A stretch of DNA of 57,558 nt. It comes from Saprospiraceae bacterium. Its GTDB lineage: Bacteria > Bacteroidota > Bacteroidia > Chitinophagales > Saprospiraceae. Within the stretch, counting starts at the first letter, position 1. Every line of letters begins with the position of its first letter. Positions 27,209 to 35,663 of this stretch are shown here, piece after piece. Position numbers and translations under genes: made by a program. The notes under the pieces were generated by a model, which had not been told where the DNA came from, did not search any database, and saw only the letters and a program-made list of their open reading frames with translations. Where the stretch lies: positions 1 to 57,558 of the forward strand of contig JAGFJA010000024.1 of NCBI GenBank assembly GCA_024103005.1, given 5' to 3'.

Positions 27209-29506
27209 ATGAAGAAATTATTTTTAACCAACCTCTTACTACTTCATACCCTTCTTTTATTCTCCCAATTACTGAAAGAGCCCGTAGATTACGTCAATCC
27301 ATTGATGGGCACTCTTTCTACCTTTTCCCTGTCGTCAGGCAATACCTATCCCAGTGTGTCCATGCCATGGGGTATGAATAGCTGGACTCCGCAAACAGCT
27401 AAGATGGGCGACGGTTGGCAATATTATTACAACGCAGAGAAAATCAGGGGATTTAAACAGACCCACCAGCCTTCTCCATGGATCAACGACTATGGCCAAT
27501 TTTCCCTTATGCCCGTGACAGGAGAAGTTAAGTTTACGGAAAAAGACCGCATGTCATGGTTTTCACACAAGGCAGAGAAGGCGACACCCTATTATTACAG
27601 AGTATATTTAGCCGATCACGATGTTACCACCGAGTTGGCGCCTACTGACAGAGCCTGCATTTTCAGGTTTACTTTTCCTCAAAATGACCAGTCCTATGTC
27701 GTCATTGATGCCTTTGATAAAGGCTCTTATATCAAAATAAACCGCGCCGAAAGAAAGATTATTGGTTATACAAGACGCAACAGTGGCGGCGTCCCCGACA
27801 ACTTTAAAAACTATTTTGTTATCCAATTTGACCAGCCATTTGATGCTGCCTTTATTTTTAGTGACAGTACCCTGATTAAGGACAAGTCTGAACTTGAAGC
27901 CGGGCACGTAGGGGCAGTGATAGGTTTCAGGACACACAAGGGTCAACAGATTACGGCAAGGGTAGCTTCGTCCTTTATCAGTCATGAACAGGCTGCTCTT
28001 AACCTAAGCAGAGAATTGGGAAATAAGGATTTTGAATCGATTATGTCCGAAGGTCGTAATCGCTGGAATACCGAACTAAGCCGCATCTTAGTAGAAGGCG
28101 GAACGGACGATGAGACAAAGACCTTTTATTCGTGCCTTTATCGCACCATGTTGTTTCCGCGCAAGTTTTATGAGTATGACGGACAAAACAAGGTTGTACA
28201 CTACAGTCCATATAATGGAAAAGTTTTGCCGGGTGTGATGTACACGGACAATGGATTCTGGGACACCTTCCGGGCTGTTTTCCCATTTTTCAACCTGATG
28301 TATCCCGACCTGAATAAAGAGATCTTGCAGGCTCTGGTCAATGTCTATAAAGAGAGTGGCTGGCTGCCGGAGTGGCAAAGTCCTGGGCATCGCAACTGTA
28401 TGATCGGCAGCAATTCGGCGTCAATCATCGCAGACGCCTACATCAAGGGAATTCGTGGCTTCGATGTAGAAACCTTGTACGAAGCCATCCTGAAAAACAG
28501 TAACAATGCAGGCCCGTTGGAATCTGTGGGACGCGCAGGTGCCGACTATTACAACACACTGGGATATGTCCCCTACGATGGCGGAATCAATGAAAATGCT
28601 GCCCGTACACTTGAATATGCCTATGATGATTTTACTATAGCCCAACTGGCTAAAGCTCTGAAGAAACCGGATGAAGATATCTCGTTATTTACTACCAGGG
28701 CGCATAATTATTTGAATGTCTTCGACCCCCAGCACAAGCTGATGCGTGGCAGAAATAAAGACGGCTCCTTTCAAAGCCCTTTCAATCCATTTAAATGGGG
28801 CGACGCTTTCACGGAAGGTAACAGCTGGCACTATACCTGGAGTGTGTTTCATGATGTCAATGGTCTTGCCCTGGCTATGGGAGGCAGAGACACCCTTGAA
28901 ATGATGCTGGACAGTGTGTTTGCCCTGCCCCCGGTATTTGATGACTCTTACTATGGCTTCCCCATACACGAAATACGGGAAATGCAAATCATGAATATGG
29001 GACAGTATGCCCATGGCAATCAACCCATTCAGCACATGATCTATCTGTATAATTACATCGGAAAACCATGGAAAGCTCAGTACTGGCTGCATGAAGTGAT
29101 GAATAAACTCTATAATCCCGGTCCCGACGGATACTGCGGAGACGAAGACAACGGACAGACGAGTGCGTGGTATGTATTTTCGGCAATGGGCTTCTATCCC
29201 GTGTGCCCGGGGACAACACAATATGTCATAGGATCTCCCCTATTTAAAAGAATTACCATCCTGCTTCCCAATGGCAAAAGAGTCCAGATAAATGCTCCCG
29301 CTGTCAATGAAAAAAACGTGTATATAGACAATATAACCCTAAATGGCCGACCTTATGACAACTTGTATCTTGACCATTTCGAACTGATGAAAGGCGGCAA
29401 ATATGACTTTCAGATGTCGCCAACTCCCGGTACATTTAAGGTCTTTAAAGAAGACCAATTGCCCTATTCTATGACTAAGTGGCCGGAGCCAAAGCGAAGG
29501 AGGTAA
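27209..29506 (+). CDS. GH92 family glycosidase, variant general-acid motif
   Basis: The 765-aa protein has a signal peptide and the full GH92 layout: VDYVNPLMGT at the mature start, a beta-sandwich domain, then an (alpha/alpha)6 barrel with TDNGFWDTFRA and the base-bearing GDEDNGQTSAWYVFSAMG. GH92 enzymes are Ca-dependent exo-alpha-mannosidases. The usual HGNEP general-acid motif reads HGNQPIQHM, so the catalytic Glu is Gln at residue 605. Family members with this change are known to act on mannose-1-phosphate diesters, where no acid is needed. The start MKK at 27209 is preferred to a TTG at 27158. It is monocistronic. Confidence 0.92.
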   Translation: MKKLFLTNLLLLHTLLLFSQLLKEPVDYVNPLMGTLSTFSLSSGNTYPSVSMPWGMNSWTPQTAKMGDGWQYYYNAEKIRGFKQTHQPSPWINDYGQFSLMPVTGEVKFTEKDRMSWFSHKAEKATPYYYRVYLADHDVTTELAPTDRACIFRFTFPQNDQSYVVIDAFDKGSYIKINRAERKIIGYTRRNSGGVPDNFKNYFVIQFDQPFDAAFIFSDSTLIKDKSELEAGHVGAVIGFRTHKGQQITARVASSFISHEQAALNLSRELGNKDFESIMSEGRNRWNTELSRILVEGGTDDETKTFYSCLYRTMLFPRKFYEYDGQNKVVHYSPYNGKVLPGVMYTDNGFWDTFRAVFPFFNLMYPDLNKEILQALVNVYKESGWLPEWQSPGHRNCMIGSNSASIIADAYIKGIRGFDVETLYEAILKNSNNAGPLESVGRAGADYYNTLGYVPYDGGINENAARTLEYAYDDFTIAQLAKALKKPDEDISLFTTRAHNYLNVFDPQHKLMRGRNKDGSFQSPFNPFKWGDAFTEGNSWHYTWSVFHDVNGLALAMGGRDTLEMMLDSVFALPPVFDDSYYGFPIHEIREMQIMNMGQYAHGNQPIQHMIYLYNYIGKPWKAQYWLHEVMNKLYNPGPDGYCGDEDNGQTSAWYVFSAMGFYPVCPGTTQYVIGSPLFKRITILLPNGKRVQINAPAVNEKNVYIDNITLNGRPYDNLYLDHFELMKGGKYDFQMSPTPGTFKVFKEDQLPYSMTKWPEPKRRR

Positions 29507-29643
29507 TGGGGTTAATATTTATTGCGTTTTCTTAAATCTAAATATTAGTGCCTAATAAAATGCCTTTCCTACTTATCTGATGAAATACCTCACCCCAAAA
29601 ACAATGAGACAAGCAACAGGTAAATATAAAATTTATAGCAACG

Positions 29644-30273
29644 ATGGAATTTTTTGATCGAAAAAAACATTGGGAAAAAATCTACCAAACCAAGCAAAAT
29701 ATCGAAGTAAGTTGGTTTGAGCCAACACCTGAAACCTCTTTGGACTTCTTCAAACAATTCAATGTGCCGACAACTGCAAAGGTCATTGATATTGGCGGTG
29801 GCGACAGTTTTTTGGTTGACCATTTGCTTGAATCGGGTTATCAGGACATTTCAGTTTTGGACATTTCAGCATCTGCTATTGACAGAGCAAAGAAACGACT
29901 CGGTGACAAAGCAAAAAGAGTTAAATGGATAGTAGCAGATGCTGCAAATTTCAAGCCGACAGATAAATACGACTTTTGGCACGACAGAGCAGCTTTCCAC
30001 TTTCTGACAGACGAACAAGATATTTCAAACTATTTGGAAACTGCCCGACAAAATATTAATCCGGCAGGCATCTTGGTAATTGGGACATTTTCAGAACAAG
30101 GGCCAACGAAATGTAGCGGAATAGAAATCAAACAATATTCTGAAACGTCAATGACAGCCCGGCTGAAACGTTATTTTGAAAAAATTAAATGCATTACGGT
30201 GGACCACAAGACACCTTTTGATACAATTCAAAACTTTATATTTTGCAGTTTTAAAAAATTACAAACTTTTTGA
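29644..30273 (+). CDS. Class I SAM-dependent methyltransferase
   Basis: The 209-aa protein has the Rossmann-type SAM motifs: motif I VIDIGGGDSFLVD (residues about 47-59), motif II ISVLDISASAID, and the acidic WIVADAANF before DFWHDRAAFHFL. The C-terminal half ends FIFCSFKKL. It belongs to a family whose N-terminus reads HWEKIYQTK and SWFEPTPETSL, common as stand-alone genes in Bacteroidota. Its substrate is unknown. It has no operon partner, and an odd palindromic intergenic element follows, which suggests it arrived as a single-gene insertion. Confidence 0.88.
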   Translation: MEFFDRKKHWEKIYQTKQNIEVSWFEPTPETSLDFFKQFNVPTTAKVIDIGGGDSFLVDHLLESGYQDISVLDISASAIDRAKKRLGDKAKRVKWIVADAANFKPTDKYDFWHDRAAFHFLTDEQDISNYLETARQNINPAGILVIGTFSEQGPTKCSGIEIKQYSETSMTARLKRYFEKIKCITVDHKTPFDTIQNFIFCSFKKLQTF

Positions 30274-30284
30274 CTATATCCAAA

Positions 30285-30475
30285 AAATTCAGAAGGGCGA
30301 AGGCGTAACAACAGCTCGTTTACCTTTGATGTTACAGTATTGTGGCAAAATCAGCAGGTAACATCTCCGGTTGAAAATTTTCGTAACTTTAGGGCCTCGT
30401 CTTCGTCTAAAGTTCTGTGCTAAAAGTGCTGTCTTCACCATACGAGTCAGACGTTATTTGTAAACAATGTGCGAC
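30285..30475. repeat. Palindromic intergenic element after the methyltransferase
   Basis: The segment contains dispersed inverted pairs: CTCGT near 30317 with ACGAG near 30443, and CGTCT near 30406 with AGACG near 30450. A GC-rich stretch (GGGCCTCGTCTTCGTC) stands out from its AT-rich surroundings. It resembles, from memory only, an intergenic element seen beside single-gene insertions in other Bacteroidota genomes. I could not fit it to an integron attC site. Confidence 0.3.
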
Positions 30476-30491
30476 CTATGAAAATGAAATA

Positions 30492-31189
30492 ATGGCTAAA
30501 CTTAACTTTACTTTTTTTATTTGGGTTGATAAATAATGGCCTGACTCAAGAAATTTCGATTAATACAGACCGTCCAGAATAAAGTGATGGAGTTTCAACA
30601 ATCCCGATTCATAAATTTCAAATAGAGGAAGGATTAACCTTGTCGTCAAACTGTCTTAAATAATTTGATGGTACGCTATGGTATTACAAATTCAACAGAA
30701 ATACGTCTTCTGTCGGATGCGGGGAAAGAACATGAAAACTATGGATTACAACCTGTAACATTGAGCCTTAAACAAAAAATAATTGGACAAAAAAATATTA
30801 TCCCTGCAATTTCTTTTGTGGGTTACTTGTCTTACGATCAATTAGCCAATAAAGATTTCAGGAACAAAGAATGGCCGTTTCATTTATTACTTGCTTTTGA
30901 AAATGAACTATCCGAGAACCTATCAATAAGCTATAATGTTGGTACATCCAACCAATTCAAGAACTTGGATTTGACACTCAACATGGGTTATTCACCAACG
31001 GCTAAAATTTCAACCTTTGTGGAATACTTTTCATCTCTTGGTAAAATTAGCAATGAACACAACCTTGATGCAGGAGTTCTATATTTAATAACGCCTTTGT
31101 TTCAGGCAGATATCGCCGTAGGACATTCAATTTTTGCCAGCGATGACCGTTTTTTTACGACCTTTGGTATTTCTTATTTATTTAACTAA
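30492..31189 (+). pseudogene. Decayed MetA-type outer-membrane transporter gene
   Basis: The last 174 codons (from 30665) are an intact C-terminal half of a transporter-like beta-barrel (MVRYGITNSTEIRLL, FVEYFSSLG, ending FTTFGISYLFN). Upstream pieces are recognisable in other frames: a signal (LLFLFGLINNGLTQ), then ISINTDRPE, an in-frame TAA, and SDGVSTIPIHKFQIEEGLTL with another frameshift before VLNNLMVRYGI. The family is the MetA-pathway/phenol-degradation-type transporter group. At least two frameshifts and one stop make it a pseudogene. The 174-codon frame should not be annotated as a full protein. Confidence 0.75.
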
Positions 31190-31573
31190 AACTATAAAGA
31201 ATGGTAATTAAATTGTCTGATTCCTTTTGCATATTCTTCAACCTTAATAAATGCGAAAAGCATCTTATAGTTTCACAAGTTCAGAATTTTGCCAAAAACA
31301 ATGGATGAATGTTTTATTTGACATAATTAAAAAATGTGTTGAAACTGGAGATTCTCCGTGTAAAATGCAGGATGATTTAATAACAAGTAATTAACTATAT
31401 TTAAAATCATTCTCTATGTGTATGGGCAACCTGTTTTCGTTATCTCTGATGTTGAAAAACCGGGATTAAAGTTTATTAAATGAGCATAAAACAATTTGTT
31501 ATGAGTGCGGTAAAGCTCCACTTTTCTTATTGACTTTATTTTTTCATGGTATTTTAAAAAATGATTGATTTCC
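31190..31573. other. Intergenic region with one small open frame
   Basis: A 47-codon frame (31251-31394, MRKASYSFTSSEF start, two Cys) has protein-like composition but no signal, family or partner and may be chance. The rest is AT-rich. The upstream region of the LytTR regulator shows no clear promoter. Confidence 0.35.
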
Positions 31574-32269
31574 ATGCGGATTGTAATCGTTGACGACAAT
31601 GAAATAGCCAGACTGACAATTTGTAAACTTGTGGAACACACCTCGGAGTGTACGGTGGTCGGTCAGTTTGATGATGGCTTTAAGGCATTGGATTTTCTCA
31701 GAATGGGGGGAGTTGATCTAATATTTTTAGATATTGAGATGGAGCAGATGTCCGGTATTGAACTTTTACGCAGTCTTCCCCAACCACGTCCATTGACGAT
31801 ATTTATGACTGCCAAAAATGACTATGCAATTGAGGCATTTGACCTTAATGTAATTGATTATTTAATAAAACCGGTTTTGCCAGCTCGTTATTTTCAAGCA
31901 ATTGAAAAGGCTTTGGAGTTGTTTCAGAGAGCACAGGATACAATAAAGCAGGATAAAGATGACTTTTTGTTTATCAGAGATTCAGGTATTGTCAGGAGAA
32001 TTAGTCTGGATGATATTCTGTACTTTGAAGCTATGGGTGACTATGTCAAGGTCTTTACAAAACAAAAGATGTATGCCATCCATAAAAGTATGAAAGCTAT
32101 TGAAGAGCGCTTGCCACCGATTGAATTCATCAGAATACACCGATCTTATATTGTAGCAGTGAGAAAAATAGACAGCCTGGAACAAGGGGCACTTGCAGTA
32201 GGGGGAAAGGTTATTCCTGTAGCCGATGCTTATCGCGGAGCTGTAGTAAAAAGGCTTAATATCCTATAA
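31574..32269 (+). CDS. LytTR-family response regulator
   Basis: The 231-aa protein has a receiver domain (D7/D8, phospho-acceptor D53 in LIFLDIEM, Thr and Lys pocket in IFMTAK and DYLIKPV) and a C-terminal LytTR DNA-binding domain (DDILYFEAMGDYVKVFT, then FIRIHRSYIVAV and KIDSLE). Such regulators normally pair with a 5TM-Lyt or LytS-type kinase; here the neighbour 121 bases downstream is a CHASE3 hybrid kinase with its own receiver. I chose the ATG at 31574 over the TTG at 31565, since MRIVIVDDNE is the canonical start. Confidence 0.93.
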   Translation: MRIVIVDDNEIARLTICKLVEHTSECTVVGQFDDGFKALDFLRMGGVDLIFLDIEMEQMSGIELLRSLPQPRPLTIFMTAKNDYAIEAFDLNVIDYLIKPVLPARYFQAIEKALELFQRAQDTIKQDKDDFLFIRDSGIVRRISLDDILYFEAMGDYVKVFTKQKMYAIHKSMKAIEERLPPIEFIRIHRSYIVAVRKIDSLEQGALAVGGKVIPVADAYRGAVVKRLNIL

Positions 32270-32390
32270 TTCCGACCCTGAGATTATCTCATTGAGCGAT
32301 GATATTTGCCTGTTCAACGATAAAGGATGAAGGCTTCGAAAGAAAAGGAGTATTTTTGAAGAATATGTTAGTTTTCACGATTAGCCCGAC

Positions 32391-34595
32391 ATGAAAGAGA
32401 TATTCAGAACGAGATTTAAGTTTATTGTCCTGATCATTTATCTGGCCGGCAATGCATTAATCCTGTATCTCCAATACAATTCCAGCAAAAGCATAGATAA
32501 TCTTATAAGGAGCAACGAACACATGTTGCGCGGAAGTAAGATTCAGAATAACCTGATAGCCATAGAGAAGAATTTGTATGCCATTGATGCGGCAACCAAA
32601 ACAGCAATTCTGAAAGATACCAATACCGTAAACACAATTATTGTAAAGGAAAGCTATGCAATTAATCGGTCATTGGCTGAACTGCAATCTATGTCTGACG
32701 ATGATGTGATAAAACCACTTATAAACAATCTTTCTTCTCTTGTGAAAAGAAAGTCTGATTATTTTCACAATTTGGTGCAGAGGGTCAATTCAGGCAGTGA
32801 TGGAAGGTCTTCCATATCCTTTGATTCCAATGCCGGAAGTCGGCTAAGTGATTCGATCAGTACCACCATCCAAAAGATAATCTATGCCAATGAATTAAAT
32901 AAAACCGAATTTGCCATCAAAGCGGAAACGCAGGGCAGGAAGGCACGTAACCTGGGATTGTCACTTGCTATCATTGCCATCATAGCCTCCACGGTGACCT
33001 TTGCCTATATTGCCATCAAGGTAAGACAACAAAACCGCCTTATAAAGAGACTCAATGAATCAGAAAACAAAGCCCGACAACTGGCAAAAATTAAAGAGAA
33101 CTTTCTCGCCAATATGAGCCATGAAATACGGACGCCATTGAATGCTATCATCGGTTTTGCCCAATTGCTCAAAACACAAAACCTGAGCGGAGACAGCCGG
33201 GTTTTTACGGGTTCGATACTGAAATCAAGCGAACATCTGCTTTACATTATTAATGATATTCTTGACTTGTCCAAACTGGAGGCCGGAGTGATGCGGATCA
33301 ATAATGCACCTTTTGATTTTGTAACCTTTTTTAATCATCTGAAAGATGTATATACTGCCAGAGCAGATGAAAAAGGACTGAAACTGGTCGCTTTATCAGA
33401 TGCACAGATACCGACTATCATATATGGTGATGAGATGAGACTGGCTCAGGTGCTTAATAACCTGCTCACCAATGCAATCAAGTTTACAGATACCGGCCAG
33501 ATATTTTTCAATGCCATCTGTACAAATAAAAATGAGGAGAAGGTATGGTTGCAAATGACTATTCAGGATACAGGAATTGGGATAGCAGAGGAACAATTGT
33601 TTAATATATTTAACAGATTTCATCAGGTGTATGAAGACTCAACCCGAAATTACAACGGTGCCGGACTTGGACTGACCATTGCAAAGGATATTGTAGGAAT
33701 TATGGGAGGAAAGATAGAGGTAAAAAGTAAGGTCGGAATGGGAAGTAGTTTTATCGTCACAATTCCATTTAATTATTACAGGGAGCAGTCCGAACACAAG
33801 TTTGAACACATAGATGACCAAGCCGGCAAACCTACGGTATTACCTAACAGAAAAAAAATTCTTGTCGCTGAAGATAATCCTGTCAACCAATTGCTCATAA
33901 AACACTGGCTTGATAGGTGGCAATATTTATATACAATCGTCGCCAATGGTGTTGGGGCAGTTGAGGCTTTAAAAGAAGAAGAATTCGATTTGGTTCTGCT
34001 TGACTTGCAAATGCCGGTGATGGATGGATATACTTGTGCAGGAATCATCCGGAAAGAATTAAAAAAAGCTCTACCCATCATTGCCATCACCGCACATGCC
34101 ATTACAGACGAAATTCCTAAATGCAAGAAAGCCGGCATAGATGATGTCATCACCAAACCATTTGATATTCAATTGCTTGAAAGGAAACTAAGGAATTATT
34201 TCAATTTGGATGGCGAGTCAGATTCGAGTCCAGATATTTATGAAAATTCAAAATTTAATACAATAGATATTTCCTATTTACACCAGTTGTGTATGGGAGA
34301 TAAAGAATATGAGATGAAAATGATAGAGGTTTTTAAAGCTAAGTTAAAAATTCACTTAGACCAAATGGCCGGTTATCTATCATCCGGGAATATTCAATTC
34401 TTTCAGAAAGAATTACATTCCTTAAAAAGTACTGTTGGAATCCTGGGTCAAAATGATGACTTAAAAAAAGAAATAAAACACCTGGAGACCTCTACTTTTG
34501 GGGAAAGGTTCACTTTGTCTTTTGAAAAAATGAAAAGCCTTTTGACTAAAGCAGAAATTGAACTGGAAGAATATGTCCGGTTGATTCAGGTATAA
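32391..34595 (+). CDS. Hybrid histidine kinase: CHASE3-HisKA-HATPase-REC-HPt
   Basis: The 734-aa protein has a membrane helix (about 11-28), a helical extracytoplasmic sensor of CHASE3 type (30-185) and a second helix (188-210). HisKA with H244 (NMSHEIRTPLNAI), HATPase (N-box NLLTNAIKF, G1 DTGIGI, G2 GAGLGLTI), a receiver with D538 (LVLLDLQMPVMDGY) and a C-terminal HPt with H676 (ELHSLKSTVGILG) follow. It is a complete internal phosphorelay lacking only an output regulator. The LytTR regulator just upstream could be the output, though pairing of this architecture with LytTR is unusual. Confidence 0.93.
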   Translation: MKEIFRTRFKFIVLIIYLAGNALILYLQYNSSKSIDNLIRSNEHMLRGSKIQNNLIAIEKNLYAIDAATKTAILKDTNTVNTIIVKESYAINRSLAELQSMSDDDVIKPLINNLSSLVKRKSDYFHNLVQRVNSGSDGRSSISFDSNAGSRLSDSISTTIQKIIYANELNKTEFAIKAETQGRKARNLGLSLAIIAIIASTVTFAYIAIKVRQQNRLIKRLNESENKARQLAKIKENFLANMSHEIRTPLNAIIGFAQLLKTQNLSGDSRVFTGSILKSSEHLLYIINDILDLSKLEAGVMRINNAPFDFVTFFNHLKDVYTARADEKGLKLVALSDAQIPTIIYGDEMRLAQVLNNLLTNAIKFTDTGQIFFNAICTNKNEEKVWLQMTIQDTGIGIAEEQLFNIFNRFHQVYEDSTRNYNGAGLGLTIAKDIVGIMGGKIEVKSKVGMGSSFIVTIPFNYYREQSEHKFEHIDDQAGKPTVLPNRKKILVAEDNPVNQLLIKHWLDRWQYLYTIVANGVGAVEALKEEEFDLVLLDLQMPVMDGYTCAGIIRKELKKALPIIAITAHAITDEIPKCKKAGIDDVITKPFDIQLLERKLRNYFNLDGESDSSPDIYENSKFNTIDISYLHQLCMGDKEYEMKMIEVFKAKLKIHLDQMAGYLSSGNIQFFQKELHSLKSTVGILGQNDDLKKEIKHLETSTFGERFTLSFEKMKSLLTKAEIELEEYVRLIQV

Positions 34596-34627
34596 CGTTA
34601 ATTCTATAACCATTAAATAATAATTCT

Positions 34628-34879
34628 ATGAAAAAGTATTTGTTAGTGTTGTTACTTTGTGCGATAACCATACAGTGGACTATGGCAGAAGCAGTTATTC
34701 CACCTCAGACTCCCGTTAAAAAAGAAGCGACCAAATCATCTAAACCTAAAACCCAATCAAAGACAACAGCCCCTTTAAAGAAAGACGGCACTCCGGATAA
34801 GCGGTATAAGGAAAACAAACATTTAAAGAAAGACGGCACTCCGGACAAAAGATATGGAAAGCGAACAAAAAAACATTGA
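34628..34879 (+). CDS. Secreted Lys-rich peptide with LKKDGTPDKRY repeats
   Basis: The 83-aa protein has a signal peptide (YLLVLLLCAITIQWTMA) and a Lys/Thr/Pro-rich mature part with two copies of LKKDGTPDKRY spaced 16 residues apart. The repeat is also exact at DNA level: 24 identical bases at 34774-34797 and 34822-34845. The motif is a recurrent one in small exported proteins of this phylum with no assigned function. It lies 32 bases after the hybrid kinase gene and ends at a strong terminator, so it may be cotranscribed with the kinase. Confidence 0.7.
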   Translation: MKKYLLVLLLCAITIQWTMAEAVIPPQTPVKKEATKSSKPKTQSKTTAPLKKDGTPDKRYKENKHLKKDGTPDKRYGKRTKKH

Positions 34880-34903
34880 TCTTTATTCAAAGGATGCATA
34901 TCA

Positions 34904-34926
34904 GGGGGCAAAAATGCCCCCTTTTT
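34904..34926 (+). terminator. Rho-independent terminator
   Basis: A perfect GC-rich stem (GGGGGCA / TGCCCCC) with an A-rich loop and TTTTT lies 25 bases past the stop of the LKKDGTPDKRY peptide gene. This is a strong plus-strand terminator closing the regulator/kinase/peptide run. Confidence 0.85.
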
Positions 34927-35103
34927 ATTTGCTATAGAATAGCATTATGCGGGTAACCAGGTTATAAATTTCAGAATTAGGCTGTTTAAAGACTAAATAC
35001 CCGCATTCGGCATTTACAAATGCCTGTTCAACGATAATCACTTTTATGGACAAATGTCCCAGATTAATTTTGATGTATTAAATAATTTAAAAAAAGTAAA
35101 AAA

Positions 35104-35316
35104 ATGAAAAAGTTAGTTTTTGTATTGGTTATGATTATGAGTACTTATATGTTTGGAACAGCACAGAATCATGTTACAAGCACTAAGCAGGCTCCAAAGA
35201 CTGAAAAAAAGGAAATGAAATCTGAAAAGAAAACAGAAGTTAAGCCTACTAAAAAAGCAACTAAAGTAAAAGCAGAGAAAAAACCTAAAGCAGCCAAAAC
35301 TATGAATAAAAAATAA
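35104..35316 (+). CDS. Secreted Lys-rich small protein
   Basis: The 70-aa protein has a signal peptide (KLVFVLVMIMSTYMFGTA then Q) and a mature part of about 49 residues in which about half are Lys, with Glu, Thr and Ala (KKTEVKPTKKATKVKAEKK). It is strongly basic and disordered, like eukaryotic linker-histone tails or nucleic-acid-binding peptides. With the LKKDGTPDKRY protein 225 bases upstream it makes a pair of exported basic peptides of unlike sequence. Its own terminator follows at 35409-35436. Function unknown. Confidence 0.65.
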   Translation: MKKLVFVLVMIMSTYMFGTAQNHVTSTKQAPKTEKKEMKSEKKTEVKPTKKATKVKAEKKPKAAKTMNKK

Positions 35317-35408
35317 AAATTCTCCGCAGCACAGATTTGATTAAATACCCAAATACAGTCAATCAATAGTGTGAAGCGGAAATGTTATTTTTAGGGATAA
35401 AGTTGGAT

Positions 35409-35436
35409 AAGGCTTCCTGAAAAGGGAGCCTTTTTT
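35409..35436 (+). terminator. Rho-independent terminator
   Basis: Stem AAGGCT / AGCCTT extended by an inner CC/GG, followed by six T. It lies 93 bases past the Lys-rich gene. The rest of the 347-base gap before the DUF2723 gene is AT-rich with no gene seen. Confidence 0.75.
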
Positions 35437-35663
35437 ATTTAAGACGACTAATAAGAAAGTGAAAAATATATCTATAAGTATATCCTTATCAGGCAAAACA
35501 GTTAACATCGTTATAAAATATATTGATAATTTGTCAAATATAATAAAGGGCTTAACTTTGTCTCCTGATTTTCACAAGCCAAAAAAGGTTTGAGAAACTA
35601 AAAGATCAAAAAAACAGATAAATAAAAAGCCGCAAAAACGGTATTTGAAAAATCAACGAACGG

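Noticed and set aside
28685-29221. 178-codon antisense frame in the first GH92
   Set aside because: The plus-strand GH92 is certain, and the antisense frame has no protein features of its own.
30285-30475. Integron attC site
   Set aside because: Inverted pairs exist, but the core sites do not fit RYYYAAC / GTTRRRY and no integrase is in the window.
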